Below are positions 20,816 through 30,221 of a stretch of DNA of 64,000 bases, piece after piece. Source of the DNA: Chrysophaeum taylorii (taxonomy: Eukaryota > Sar > Pelagophyceae > Pelagomonadales > Pelagomonadaceae); assembly GCA_029834535.1 (NCBI GenBank), contig JAQMWT010000393.1, positions 168,378-232,377 on the forward strand, given 5' to 3'. Positions within the stretch are counted from its first letter, which is position 1. Each line of letters begins with the position of its first letter. A model generated the notes under the pieces. That model saw nothing but the letters and a program-made list of their open reading frames with translations. It was not told where the DNA came from and made no database searches. Position numbers and translations under genes: made by a program.

Positions 20816-23371
20816 ATGAGCGCCACGGAGGCGCCCGTGGTCGTGACGCGGGAGTCGTCGTCGGCGACGCTAACGCCGCCGGGGAAGGACGGCACGAGCA
20901 GCAGCAGCAGCAGCAGCGCCCTAAAAAACCAGCAGCAGACCCTCGCAACGCAGCGGCGGCGAGTGCGCACGCCGCACTGCACGCCGTTCGCGCAGCAGCT
21001 GACGCGGTGCCGGCAGTGCAAGCGGTCCAAGCAGGGCGCCGTGTTTTGCCGGGTGGTGCGGTCGCACCGCGAGGACGGGTGGGTGCCTCCCGAGGGGTTC
21101 GAGGAGTGGCTCGCCGAGTGGAACGCCGAGACGAGCGCCGACGAGCGTCACCAGCTGCGGCGGCGCGCGGGGACGACGAAACGACGGTGCGCAGCTGACC
21201 TGTGGCCGCCGGCACGGCGGCGACGCGTCGTCGAGGACGAGGATCGCGGACGGTGGGTGTGGAAGGCGGGCGTCGTCGAGGAGGGCGCACTCGAAGCGTA
21301 CCTGCGCGAGGTCCACGCCCCCGAAGACGTGGCGCTCCGCGCGCTTCTGGTCGCCGACTACGACATGTCCGCCGCCAAGGCGGCTCTCGGGCACACGCCG
21401 CGGCCGTTGGTGCCGGCGGCGATGCCCGCCGAGGCGGACGCGGTGCTGGCCGTCGCGAGTTGGATCGCCGGGCGAGGCGCCCCGGCGACGGCGCCCGCGG
21501 GCGTCGCCGAGAACAAGCGACGGCTGCGATGGAGCGCCGAGGACGTGTTTCGGTTCGGCGAGGCGATGCTCGAGTGCGATCGCGATTGCCGCGCGGCGTG
21601 GAAGAAGCTGCGGCGGCGCGATTCGTTCGCGTCGGCGACGACGGGCGACGTCTTGGACTTGTACTACGGCGTCTTCAAGCAGTCGGGGCACTATGCCGAC
21701 TGGAAGGAGCGCCTCGCGTGGCGCCGTCGGGGGCCCTCCTCCTCCGGCACGCCGCCGCCGCCACAATCGCAGGGCCGAGAGCTCCAACGCACCGCGACCC
21801 ACTCGTCGTCGTCGGACGAGCCCGCGCTCGTGTCGTCGTCCGACTCGTCGACGTCGGACGAAAAGCTCGTCTTCGAGTGTCCGTGCGGGTGCGGCGCCGT
21901 CGTGGACAATCGCGGGAGGCCAAGCTCGCATCGGCGCAAGTGGGCCACGCGGAGCTGTCGCGACCGCGCCGCCCGGTCGTCCCAGCGCCACACGGAGGAC
22001 GAAGCATCGGAGGAAGACGTCGCCGACGTGACCCCGTGCCTCTGCGGGTGCGGCGAGACGGTCGACAACCGTGGGCGCCCGTCGAGCCACCGCAAGAAGT
22101 GGGCCTCGGCCGCGTGCCGCCAGCGCGCGCACTCGGAGCGCGCCAAGGAGTTGCGCCGCACGAACCGAGCCGCGGGCCATCATCGCGCGCGCGCCGCGGG
22201 CGCCGACGGTCGCCACGCGCTCGTGCACGCTGGTATCATGATCGCGATCACCGCGTCGTCGAAGCCCGACGACGGCGCCGCGCGTTTCGGACGCGTGGCC
22301 GGCCGCTGCGACGACGGCTGGCTCGTCGAGGTGGCCGACGGCACCGACGCCGTCGCGTCGGCCGTCGAGATCGCCCGGCTCGGCCTCCGGGACGCCAAGC
22401 CCGCGGCGCCGCAGACCGAACAGTACCGCGGCGTCACGCGCAAGGCCTACGGCGACTGCGCGCGCTACAACGCATCGTTCTCGCTCCTCGGCGACCGCTT
22501 CAGCCTCGGCGGCTACGAGACAGCCTACCAGGCCGCGCGCGCCTGGGACGTCGTCGCTTGGGCGGCCGGCCGCGACGACCTCAACGTCCTGACCTTCGCC
22601 CACCCAAAGCCGCGGCCCACGCGCGAGGACCTCCAGCTCCTCGCGCACGCCTTGCGCGAACACATGCGCCTCCGCTCGGCACCGCTCTCCTCTCTCAAGC
22701 ACCAGACAATCGACCTAGACGCCGTTACGGCAGACGGCGAAGTGCTGTGCCTCGTCGATTCGCGGACCACCGAAAAAACGACGACCGCGACGACAAAGCG
22801 CAGCTTCGACGACGAGGGCGACGACGAAGACGAGTGCGACGACAACCACCAACACCACCACCAACGGCAGAGACAGATGCCGCCGAGGCGCGTCGAGCTC
22901 CTGGCCGCCGAACGCTTCGCGCCCCTCGTCGGCGCGACGCTCGTCGTCCGCGGCGCCGTCTACGTCATCACGGCGCGCCTCTCGCGCCGGTGGCTCCTCC
23001 AGCGTCTCGACGGCGCCGAGCCATCCCTCCTGGAGATGACCGGCGCCGACGTCGAGCGAAACGGGCACGCGTCCTTTCCGCTCCTCTCCCGAGGCATCGT
23101 CGGCTCTGCCGACTCCGACGCTCTCGACGCGGCGATCAAGTTCCTCGACGCCCAGTTCGTTGGGAAACGCGTCGCGCGAGGCCTCGTCGTGACCGATGTC
23201 GAGTTTGACGCTTCGCGAAACCTCCTCGTCGCGCGCGCACAGAGCCCCGACGGCAACGCCCCTCATCACCTCGACATTTTCGAGTGCCGCCGCGACCTCG
23301 CGAGAGACGATCGCTCGCTTCTCGCCAACCAAAGACAAGTCCCCATCTTGCCGGCCTTGCTCGCGTCCTGA
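20816..23371 (+). CDS. SANT-like / AP2-ERF-like DNA-binding regulator with twin CGCG zinc motifs
   Basis: Intronless. I chose the ATG at 20816 (AGCAACGATGAGC), giving 851 residues; the frame is open 90 nt upstream but without ATG. An N-terminal Cys group near residue 62 (RCRQCKRSKQGAVFC) may bind zinc. A SANT/Myb-like segment lies at about 237-290 (RWSAEDVFRFGEAML, AAWKKL, LDLYYGVFKQSG), as in ELM2-SANT corepressors. Two near-identical Cys-rich units sit at about 355 and 408 (CGCGAVVDNRGRPSSHRRKW and CGCGETVDNRGRPSSHRKKW). At about 535-590 is an AP2-like fold (YRGVTRKAYGD, SLGGYETAYQAARAWDVVAW). The C-terminus has no known domain. Likely a nuclear chromatin or transcription factor; targets are unknown. 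Confidence 0.8.
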   Translation: MSATEAPVVVTRESSSATLTPPGKDGTSSSSSSSALKNQQQTLATQRRRVRTPHCTPFAQQLTRCRQCKRSKQGAVFCRVVRSHREDGWVPPEGFEEWLAEWNAETSADERHQLRRRAGTTKRRCAADLWPPARRRRVVEDEDRGRWVWKAGVVEEGALEAYLREVHAPEDVALRALLVADYDMSAAKAALGHTPRPLVPAAMPAEADAVLAVASWIAGRGAPATAPAGVAENKRRLRWSAEDVFRFGEAMLECDRDCRAAWKKLRRRDSFASATTGDVLDLYYGVFKQSGHYADWKERLAWRRRGPSSSGTPPPPQSQGRELQRTATHSSSSDEPALVSSSDSSTSDEKLVFECPCGCGAVVDNRGRPSSHRRKWATRSCRDRAARSSQRHTEDEASEEDVADVTPCLCGCGETVDNRGRPSSHRKKWASAACRQRAHSERAKELRRTNRAAGHHRARAAGADGRHALVHAGIMIAITASSKPDDGAARFGRVAGRCDDGWLVEVADGTDAVASAVEIARLGLRDAKPAAPQTEQYRGVTRKAYGDCARYNASFSLLGDRFSLGGYETAYQAARAWDVVAWAAGRDDLNVLTFAHPKPRPTREDLQLLAHALREHMRLRSAPLSSLKHQTIDLDAVTADGEVLCLVDSRTTEKTTTATTKRSFDDEGDDEDECDDNHQHHHQRQRQMPPRRVELLAAERFAPLVGATLVVRGAVYVITARLSRRWLLQRLDGAEPSLLEMTGADVERNGHASFPLLSRGIVGSADSDALDAAIKFLDAQFVGKRVARGLVVTDVEFDASRNLLVARAQSPDGNAPHHLDIFECRRDLARDDRSLLANQRQVPILPALLAS

Positions 23372-24025
23372 GTTATATATCGCGAGTCGTATGCGCCCTT
23401 GTCTTGTTGTTTATGTCCTCTGGCGCCGAGCGCGCGCGGTCTCCCTTGATCCATCAACTCTCCTCCGCCCGCGCCGCGCTACTAGCACAGCTTCTTCTCG
23501 TCACCCCTTCGACGACAACCAACCAACCAACCAACCAACCAACAAGAAGCTCTCTTTTTCTTCTTCTTCGAGGTGGTGCCGCTGCTCTTCTCTGCGCGTG
23601 CGAGATTCCCGATTTACGACCCACCCCGCAGACAGAGCATTTTTTTCTTCTCCATTTTTCATCGGGGAGGGAGCCACCATTATTTTTTCGCGAAAAAAAC
23701 CTTGCTGCGAAGAACGACGGCGCCTTTCGCACCGAAACCACACGCGATAACGTTCAGCAGCAACAGACGACGACGACTAGCGTGCTACCTTCCTCCACTC
23801 GGAGGAGGAGGAGGAGGGGTGGAGCGCACGCGCGAACCAACCGACGGGACAGACCAGACGAACGAGCGCGCGCCCTGACAAAAAACAATCCGGTGCACCA
23901 CCAGAGAAACAACGTCCTCGGTCGGCGTCTATGTAGTAAAATAACAAACATGCCGAGCACGCAGAAAGGAGAGTCTGTTAGCATAGTTAAGCGAGTCGTC
24001 GTCCCTCCCTCCGCAACGTGAGTTT
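23372..24025. other. Gene-free stretch between convergent genes
   Basis: 3' flanks of the SANT/AP2 gene and the SIAH gene. It has a (CCAA)n tract at about 23516-23542 and a GGA repeat near 23802-23816. No gene recognised. Confidence 0.5.
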
Positions 24026-25159
24026 TCATCCGTCGACTCGGCGGTCGCGCCCCTCCGCAAGACGCGACAACACAAAACCATCATCGTCCGACAACACGAA
24101 ATCATCATCATCGTCCGCAAGTAAAGAGTGGTAGTGGTCTTCCTCGTCACGCACAGGGTCGATGCGACCAAAACGAAGGAATCGCGTCAACGTCGGCGCG
24201 GGTCGACGAAAACCACCGCCGCGAAAAACCTCCTCTCTCAATTTCTCTCTTGCAGAGTAGGCGTCGACAATGACCGATGCCGTCTTTCCGCAAATCGCGC
24301 CGGCAACTGGAAGGTCCTTGGTGACCTCGAAGCTCAACTTGACGACGAATTGGGACGCAGACGCGGCCGCGAGGACGTCGCGCGGGACGTCGCTTTCAAA
24401 AGCCATGCCATCGAGGTTGCAGGCTCGAAGCGCCTCGAGCGTCGTCGAAACGGAGCCGCGGAAGCGGACGCGATCGGGATGCGTTCTAATCGCGGCGCAC
24501 TCGCGAACGTACTGCGTGGTGATACCGTCCGGCCCTTGGACCGCGAGCGTCCAGCGATAGCTCGGGTCGAGACTCGCCGCGACGTGGTGGCAACTGAAGC
24601 GATACTCGCTGTCGCGGAGCGCGTACGTCAACACGAACTCCTCGTTGCCGAACTCGGCAAAGAAGAAGACGCGGAAATACCGTCCCGCCGATTCGCGATA
24701 GCAGTGGTAGATGTCCAGCGCGCTGCTCGAAGCGACCGGCGAGCGAGCCTCGTGCTCGGACGCGCAGTGCCCGCGCCAGTCGGCGAGCGGTCCCTGCCAC
24801 GAGCACTCGGGGCACGAGAACGGCCGCCACCGACACATGTCGTAGTGGGCGGCCAACGCTTTGTGCTTGACCTGCTCGTGACATTCCGAGAACCGGCACT
24901 CGAACTCGACGTCGGCCGCAATCTGCTCGAGTGGCAGGTTTCGCGACGGGTTCGCGAGCCCGGCGCGACACGTCGGGCAGATCGTCAGCCGATCCAGACA
25001 CTGTTCGCACACAGGATGCCCGTTCTCGCACTGGAAGATCTTGGGCGCCATCGGGTATAGGCACACGGGGCACGTCGCGAAATCCCGTATCCGCCCCTTC
25101 AAGTCTGCGGCCTCATCTCCGACCGCGGCGGGCCGCGCTCGTTTCGTCGACCCACCCAT
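24026..25159 (-). CDS. SIAH/SINA-type RING E3 ubiquitin ligase
   Basis: Intronless, 377 residues, ATG at 25159. The RING is complete: C30, C33, C44, H48, C51, C54, C61 and C64 (CPVCLYPM, CENGHPVCEQC, CPTC). The SIAH-type double zinc finger follows (about 80-140): CRFSECHEQ, HYDMC, FSCPECSWQG, DWRGHCASEHE. The rest (about 155-310) has the layout of the TRAF-like substrate-binding domain (HCYRESAGRYFRVFFF, ALRDSEYRFSCHHV). The last 50 residues are Arg- and Asp-rich and differ from animal SIAH. It would ubiquitinate proteins with E2 partners in the cytosol or nucleus. It is head-to-head with the GCK-domain gene, 224 bp apart. Confidence 0.9.
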   Translation of the reverse strand: MGGSTKRARPAAVGDEAADLKGRIRDFATCPVCLYPMAPKIFQCENGHPVCEQCLDRLTICPTCRAGLANPSRNLPLEQIAADVEFECRFSECHEQVKHKALAAHYDMCRWRPFSCPECSWQGPLADWRGHCASEHEARSPVASSSALDIYHCYRESAGRYFRVFFFAEFGNEEFVLTYALRDSEYRFSCHHVAASLDPSYRWTLAVQGPDGITTQYVRECAAIRTHPDRVRFRGSVSTTLEALRACNLDGMAFESDVPRDVLAAASASQFVVKLSFEVTKDLPVAGAICGKTASVIVDAYSAREKLREEVFRGGGFRRPAPTLTRFLRFGRIDPVRDEEDHYHSLLADDDDDFVLSDDDGFVLSRLAEGRDRRVDG

Positions 25160-25383
25160 CCAGACTAGATTACTCTCTTCTCTTCTTTAAATTTTCTTTG
25201 ATTCTCTAGGGGACTCCCTCCTCCGCGCAGGCGCCGCCGCCGCGATCTTCTTCTTATTCTGTGTCTTTTTGTTTGGCTCTTCGGCGTCTTCCAGGAGATG
25301 ACGTCATTTCTTCAAACGGTCAAATCCTTCTAGCGGCGGGGAGCGTGCAGTAATAATACCACCCCCGCGCGAACCACATACCG
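25160..25383. promoter_or_regulatory. Divergent promoter region
   Basis: 224 bp between the divergent SIAH and GCK-domain start codons. It is pyrimidine-rich on the plus strand (TTCTCTTCTTTAAATTTTC near 25172). No defined motif. Confidence 0.35.
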
Positions 25384-25728
25384 ATGAGCGGCGATAGCGC
25401 TTTGGCTGCGGGGGCTTCGACGGGCTCACTGGATTTGGACGGAGAGGACTGCGGATTTTGCTTATTTATGCGCGCTGGTGCGATTCTATCGTCGCGGCCC
25501 GAGTCGCTCTTGATTGTGCACGCAGGTCCTTGCGGCGCGGATTTTCGCAGTTGGGAGGCGTGCGTCAAGGCATACCAAAATGAGGACTTTGCTCGGAAGT
25601 GTATGGGCGCGACGTCCAAGCTGACGAAATGCATGCAACAGAATAAGGACTATTACGACCTGCCCGGCCTCAACACCGACACCGCAAATCCGACCGAAAA
25701 ACAACACGAATCTGGACGACGACGATAA
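25384..25728 (+). CDS. GCK-domain (CHCH-like) small protein, one 48-nt intron
   Basis: Uncorrected, the frame has an insert of 16 residues inside a conserved domain. Removing 25478-25525 (48 nt, GTGCGA to ACGCAG) gives 98 residues and restores the domain: CGFCLFMRAGPCGADF, SWEACVKAY, DFARKCMGATSKLTKCM and NKDYYDLPG. Six Cys (C23, C26, C34, C44, C57, C67) match the plant/algal GCK domain. The join is 25384-25477 plus 25526-25728. Family function is not well defined; a small cysteine-paired protein, perhaps of the mitochondrial intermembrane space, is a guess. The intron call is strong because the domain becomes contiguous. Confidence 0.85.
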   Translation: MSGDSALAAGASTGSLDLDGEDCGFCLFMRAGAILSSRPESLLIVHAGPCGADFRSWEACVKAYQNEDFARKCMGATSKLTKCMQQNKDYYDLPGLNTDTANPTEKQHESGRRR

Positions 25729-26646
25729 AAATGGGAGCTCACTTCTTCTTTCTTTGCTTCTTCCTCCCTTTCTTCGACGGGGTTTTGCAGGGTCTGTCCT
25801 TTGGGGGGCTTGTAGCATTTTGGGCGCATTGTATACACTCAAGAGCGCTTCGCAGGAGCGCCTCGGGCAGTTGATATTAGCTCTAGTTCGCCGACGATTC
25901 CTCGTTTCCGACGTGGCCCACTGACGGCGGGAGCGGGGCTCTTTTCATTCGAGCTGCCTCCCAGGAAGGATTCTATGGGTGCGGCAAGGAAGGTGGGGTC
26001 AGAGCCCTCGGCGCCGACACTCACACAGAACCCAACCTTCACGCCGACGTGTTTAGCGGGACAACAACAAGCAGGGCAACAGCGCGCTTCAACTCTTTTG
26101 AGGAGCGGAGCGCTGTGTGCAGCCCAACCCTTACGGAGGGAAGGTAGAGCTATACTGTTCTTCGCTGCATTGTAGTAACACATGATTAAGGATATTCGTA
26201 GTATCCACTTGAATACGGCGTGTCGCAGACGTCCTAAGGCGCGGACGCACGACCCCTCCCCGAGTGGCGGCGAGGGCGCCTTGAAGGAAAGAAGACTGGT
26301 GTGCGTGGTGAAGAAGGGATCGAAGAAGAGAAGGCCGCGCCTTCCTTCCTTCCTTCCTTCCTTCCTCCCTTCCTTCCTCCCTCCCTTCCTCCCTCCCTCC
26401 CTCCCTCCCTCCCTCCCGTCCTTCCTTCCTCCCTTCCTTCCTAAAAAGATAGATCGATCGAGAGCCGGGAAGAAGATGCGTGGAATGTCGGCGGGGGGCG
26501 CCGTGATGTGGTGGTACGAACAGAACACATGGTGGCGCACGAAGACGAGAGAGGCCGAGGGCGATTTTAAAGGGGAGAACGCGGCGGCGGACGGGAGAAT
26601 AATCGAGCGCGAGGCCGGCGTGCGTCTGTTACACCCACTCCAATAA
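25729..26646. other. Gene-free stretch with CCTT microsatellite
   Basis: A long (CCTT)/(CCCT) tract occupies about 26341-26444. A 309-codon minus-strand frame here is created partly by the repeat and shows no domain. No gene supported. Confidence 0.5.
26341..26444. repeat. (CCTT)n microsatellite
   Basis: About 100 bp of CCTT/CCCT tetranucleotides. Confidence 0.9.
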
Positions 26647-27501
26647 TTAGGCGCGGGCGGCCCCCTGCTTGGTGAACAAGCCGAAGAACCAAGAAGTTGA
26701 GGCGCCGAGATCGGCGCGAGCTCTGTCCCTGAGCACCCGACCGGCGCGCTCTTCGACGAAACTGACAAAGTTCGCGACGGCGTTTAAGCAGAGATCGTCG
26801 GGCATGTCGTGATGGCCGGCGCCTTCGATCCAGAGGGGCGGGTGCTTGTCGCGTATTTGCGGAAAGAGCATCTGGGCGTGATCGAACGGAACCATGGTAT
26901 CGTTCTTGCCGTGTATGACGAGCGTCCGGCAACGGACTTTATCGATTTTTTCGTAATTCCGGAAGAGGTCGAAGGAGGCGAGGACCTTGCAGAGCGAGGG
27001 CGGGAGGACGACGAGGCCAGCTGAGGCGATAGGACTCTGCAGAATCATGCCGCCGAGGTTTGGCGTTCGCGAGGCGAGGTCGACCGTCGGTCCGCTTCCG
27101 ATCGAGCGGCCGTAGGCGATAATTCGTTGCGCGGGGACGTGGCACTCGTCGACGAGGTAAGCGAGCGCGGCGTCGATGCAGTTGATGCACCCCTCCTCGC
27201 TCGGCTCGCCCGAGCTGATCGAGTACCCGCTGTATTCGTACGCGAGGACGTCGGCGCCGCAGAATCGTGACAAAACGTCGAGAAACGGCAGCGAGAGACC
27301 CAGGTCCTCGGCGTTGGCGTGCGAATACAAAATCGTGACCGGCCGCGATCCGAGCCGTCGTTTGTTCCGGATGTGGACGGCAGCAGTCGTTTCGTTGTTC
27401 TTCGTGTGCAAGATGATAAGGTCCGACCGTCGTCGCAATATGGCCGCCGACCACGTCCGCGGCGGCACCGGGAAAGCGATGGCGTTCACCGCGCTCATCA
27501 T
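26647..27501 (-). CDS. ABHD17-like alpha/beta hydrolase (putative protein depalmitoylase)
   Basis: The frame is open further upstream, but the first ATG is at 27501 (tandem ATGATG), giving 284 residues. The fold is clear: ILYSHANAEDLGL (oxyanion region), VLAYEYSGYSISSG, nucleophile Ser133 in YGRSIGSGP, Asp201 in HGKNDTMVP and His230 in GAGHHD. This arrangement and length fit ABHD17/BEM46-type serine hydrolases, some of which remove palmitate from membrane proteins. Animal ABHD17 carries an N-terminal Cys cluster for membrane attachment; none is visible here, so membrane targeting may differ. Intronless. Specificity is inferred from family only. Confidence 0.85.
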   Translation of the reverse strand: MMSAVNAIAFPVPPRTWSAAILRRRSDLIILHTKNNETTAAVHIRNKRRLGSRPVTILYSHANAEDLGLSLPFLDVLSRFCGADVLAYEYSGYSISSGEPSEEGCINCIDAALAYLVDECHVPAQRIIAYGRSIGSGPTVDLASRTPNLGGMILQSPIASAGLVVLPPSLCKVLASFDLFRNYEKIDKVRCRTLVIHGKNDTMVPFDHAQMLFPQIRDKHPPLWIEGAGHHDMPDDLCLNAVANFVSFVEERAGRVLRDRARADLGASTSWFFGLFTKQGAARA

Positions 27502-27765
27502 CGTCCTCCAGACTGCGCGTCCTCGTGCCGCAGCTGCTGCGATGCTTGGGGGAGTTTTTGACACCCTCGTTTCGTAAAATACCCTAGCTTCAAAAAAAGC
27601 CCCTTCGTATACCCCCGTCGTCCTAACTACTAATCGACAGATGTTTGTCTGTCTTTAAATGTCGACTGCAAAGAGGGGGGGGTGTGTGTGGGGAGCATGA
27701 AGGATGTGGGTGGGTTTGTGGGGTATGAGGGATGTGCCTGACGGGCGGAGATAAGTACGCGGGAC

Positions 27766-28520
27766 CTAGTCGGGGTCATCGCCGAGGCGTGGGGCAGGCG
27801 AAGAGAGGACGGGCCCCGCCCGTAGGTCGTACGCATGCTGCCGCCGGACGTATGTGCGACGAAGGGCGACGTCCTGCTGGGATCGGGCGGCCTGGGTGGG
27901 GTTCCCCGAGGCGGCGACATGGGTGAGGGCGGTGAGGGCACAGCGAGCCCGGCCTAATGCGTTGGCGATCCCCCACTCACGGTAGATGCGGCGAGTTTGG
28001 GCCGCCTTTGCCTCTGTGAAGTTGTCGCAGCCGCTTGTCACCCAGGTTCGCTAAGCGATGCGCTCTGCGCATGTTTGGGCGAGAGCGTGGCACGCCGCGC
28101 TGGCCTCACCGAAGGCACCAAAGACGAGGCCGGCGACGGTGCCGTAGCTACGTAGCCGCTGTTCGACAGGACCCAAGAAGCCAGGCGGTGGTGCCGTACC
28201 CGGCTGGGGGATGATGGCGTCGATGCCGCGGGCGTGAGCGAGGTATTCGGAGTGGACTTGCGCTGCGCGCCGATCGACAGGCGACGGGTGGGAGGGATGG
28301 AGGGCGTGGGCGGTGTACAACGAACCCCAAGCGAGGGTTTTGATGTCGTAGAGTTGCTCCTTGTTGTCGAGCGTGGTGAGGATGTCTGGGACGACTTGGC
28401 GTCGGGCGAGATTGCCTCGGTACCGGCCGTAGAGGCGCGTGCGAATGGTAGGGGCGACGACGTCAGCAAAGATGCCGACCCCCGATTTAGGGTAAGGATC
28501 AGGTAGGCCCGCGAGGCAGG
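27766..28520 (-). pseudogene. Retroelement C-terminal relic with nuclease-like motif, copy B
   Basis: One minus-strand frame, interrupted only by TAG near 28050, reads GVGIFADVVAPTIRTRLYGR, then RQVVPDILTTLD and YDIKTLAWGSLY, PSPVDRRAAQVHSEYLAHAR, LGPVEQRLRSYG, GLVFGAFGEASAACHAL and finally RRIYREWGIANALGRARC. Diverged copies occur at 43932-45020 and 50900-51820. The PD...DIK pattern resembles a PD-(D/E)XK nuclease core, as found after reverse transcriptase in some retroelements; this is inference. No reverse transcriptase motif is visible here. Confidence 0.5.
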
Positions 28521-28874
28521 CATTGATCCTCCAAGCCGTCTACAGCGACCTCGCAGACTATTTCCACGACCCGCGGCGGCTCTTTCAGCGCGCCATTCTC
28601 ACGCCCCGTCGAAACGATGTTGTCGATGCTGACAACGCGCGCGTGACCGCGGCCTTTTTTTCCCGGAGACGAGGCGTCGGAGTTCTTTTCGGCCGACTAG
28701 GTTGGGTCGGAATACGACGCCTCGCTCTTTACAGTCGAGTTTTTAACTCCCTGACAGCCAACGGCATGCTGACTTTGATCGCGAGCTTAAAGTCTTCGCA
28801 ACCTCGACCCGTCGCACGGCCACTGCAACGGTACCAGATACCGATAAGCCCCCTCCCGGCGTCTACACGCGCAC

Positions 28875-29261
28875 TGTAGGTGAGCTTACTGGGCCAGGTG
28901 AACTTACTGGGTTTGAGATTGGGACTAGGTGAACTGAGTGACCAGGTGAACTTACTGGGACCAGGTGAACTTACTGAGGGTCTTCGAGTAAACTCAAAGG
29001 TTGGCGGCGTGTGCGGATCAAAGCAGCTTAGATTGGCGGAGGCGAGAGCGACGAGCTCGAAGGAGTGGGTGTGAGCTAGGTGAACTTACTGACCAGGTTA
29101 ACTTATATGAAACTTACTGGGACCAGGTGAACTTACTGGGGTTAGAGATTTGGACTAGGTGAACTTACTGACCAGGTGAACTTATATGAAACTTATTGGG
29201 ATTAGGTGAACTTGCTGGGGTTAGAGATTGGGACTAGGTGAACTTACTGGCCTTCACTTGT
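28875..29261. repeat. GTAAGTTCACC satellite array, copy B
   Basis: About ten copies of AGGTGAACTTACTGGGACC or variants (complement of the unit in copy A), with interspersed GGGGTTAGAGATTGGGACT. Confidence 0.8.
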
Positions 29262-29323
29262 ATTTATTTATGAGTTTAGACCACCACCACCTCAGTTCTG
29301 AAAAGAAAACCCTAGCCAGGGCT

Positions 29324-30082
29324 ATGATCTTTTTCGTTCACGGAAGCCACCACGATGCGGGATACTGGACCGGCATGCAGGCCGAGTTTTCTCGAAGGGG
29401 CTTCGAGAGTCGCGCGCTCGACCTTGGGTCCTCGCGCTGGGCGACGGTGGCGTCGCTAGTGCGACGTTTGCGCGACGAGATCCACGATGAATCTGATGGT
29501 GGTGCAGATGCTGTCTACGTCGGTCATTCGCAGGGCGCGCTCGTGGTGCAGTCGCACCTCGCCACGGGGGGCCGCGCCCGCGCCGCCATCTTGATGGCGC
29601 CCGTGCCGCTTGATACCTTGTTGTGGTTGAGACACTCGCGGTCACTCGCGACCTCGGTGCCACCAGCGAACTTGGTCGCGTCCGCGCTCACGCTCAACTC
29701 GAAATACGTCGTCGCGCCAGATGTGGAAACGATGCGGGCAAATTTCTTTTTGCCCACGACCAAAAGTACTACGCGGTCAGAGTTCGGGAACTCGTTGGAA
29801 GAGTACTTTCTCCACGAGATCACGCCCGAAGACACGGTTGTTGGCTCGCTCTTTTCCCGAGGGAACGCCCGAGACATTTCCGTCCCGACGCTCCTCGTCG
29901 CAGCAGAACAGGACAAGTTGGTGGGAGTTGACACCGTTGTCGCGCTGGGACGCCTCATCCCAAACGCGGCCGAAGTTTGCGTAGTCTCCGAGCAGGCCCA
30001 CGCCTTCTCCGACCCGGGCTGGGAGGATTCGGTCTGTGGTCCAATGGAGACCTTCCTCCGATCCACCGCGGGCGTGCCTTGA
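29324..30082 (+). CDS. Alpha/beta hydrolase fold protein
   Basis: I chose ATG 29324 (purine at -3), giving 252 residues and starting right at the first beta-strand MIFFVHGSHHDAGYW. An in-frame ATG at 29270 has a poor context, and the frame further upstream is satellite sequence. The fold shows nucleophile Ser69 in YVGHSQGALV, Asp197 in VAAEQDKLV and His226 in EQAHAFSD, with a lid-like helical region at about 100-165. No signal peptide is seen, so it is probably cytosolic. Substrate is unknown; the layout fits small esterase, lipase or methyl-esterase-type enzymes. It is convergent with the ATP-synthase-f-like gene, 139 bp between stops. Confidence 0.8.
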   Translation: MIFFVHGSHHDAGYWTGMQAEFSRRGFESRALDLGSSRWATVASLVRRLRDEIHDESDGGADAVYVGHSQGALVVQSHLATGGRARAAILMAPVPLDTLLWLRHSRSLATSVPPANLVASALTLNSKYVVAPDVETMRANFFLPTTKSTTRSEFGNSLEEYFLHEITPEDTVVGSLFSRGNARDISVPTLLVAAEQDKLVGVDTVVALGRLIPNAAEVCVVSEQAHAFSDPGWEDSVCGPMETFLRSTAGVP

Positions 30083-30221
30083 CGGTCGTTGTTTTATTGC
30101 TAGATTCGTGTTATAATCCAATCCTCCGATCGTGGGACCAACTACTCGCGAGAAAGTGCCCGAGAATGGTTGCACGTCGACAAGATGACGCCGCCGGTCA
30201 AGAATCAAAAGAAATGAGTTT

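Larger units (their letters stand above)
27625..29261 (+). mobile_element. Composite Helitron-like repeat, copy B
   Basis: Starts AACTACTAATCGACAGATG (same as copy C at 48453) and ends GGCCTTCACTTGT. It holds a copia PPT and LTR start (27659-27785), a retroelement-tail relic on the minus strand (27766-28520), the shared helicase-flank segment (28521-28870) with the helicase core deleted between GGTACCAGATA and CCGATAAGCCCC, and the satellite (28875-29261). The following alpha/beta hydrolase gene starts only 63 bp after the end, so the element may supply part of its promoter. Confidence 0.65.

Noticed and set aside
20921-22702. 593-codon minus-strand frame
   Set aside because: Antisense shadow of the GC-rich SANT/AP2 gene; no domain.
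25839-26768. 309-codon minus-strand frame
   Set aside because: Includes the CCTT microsatellite and overlaps the ABHD17-like gene; no domain.
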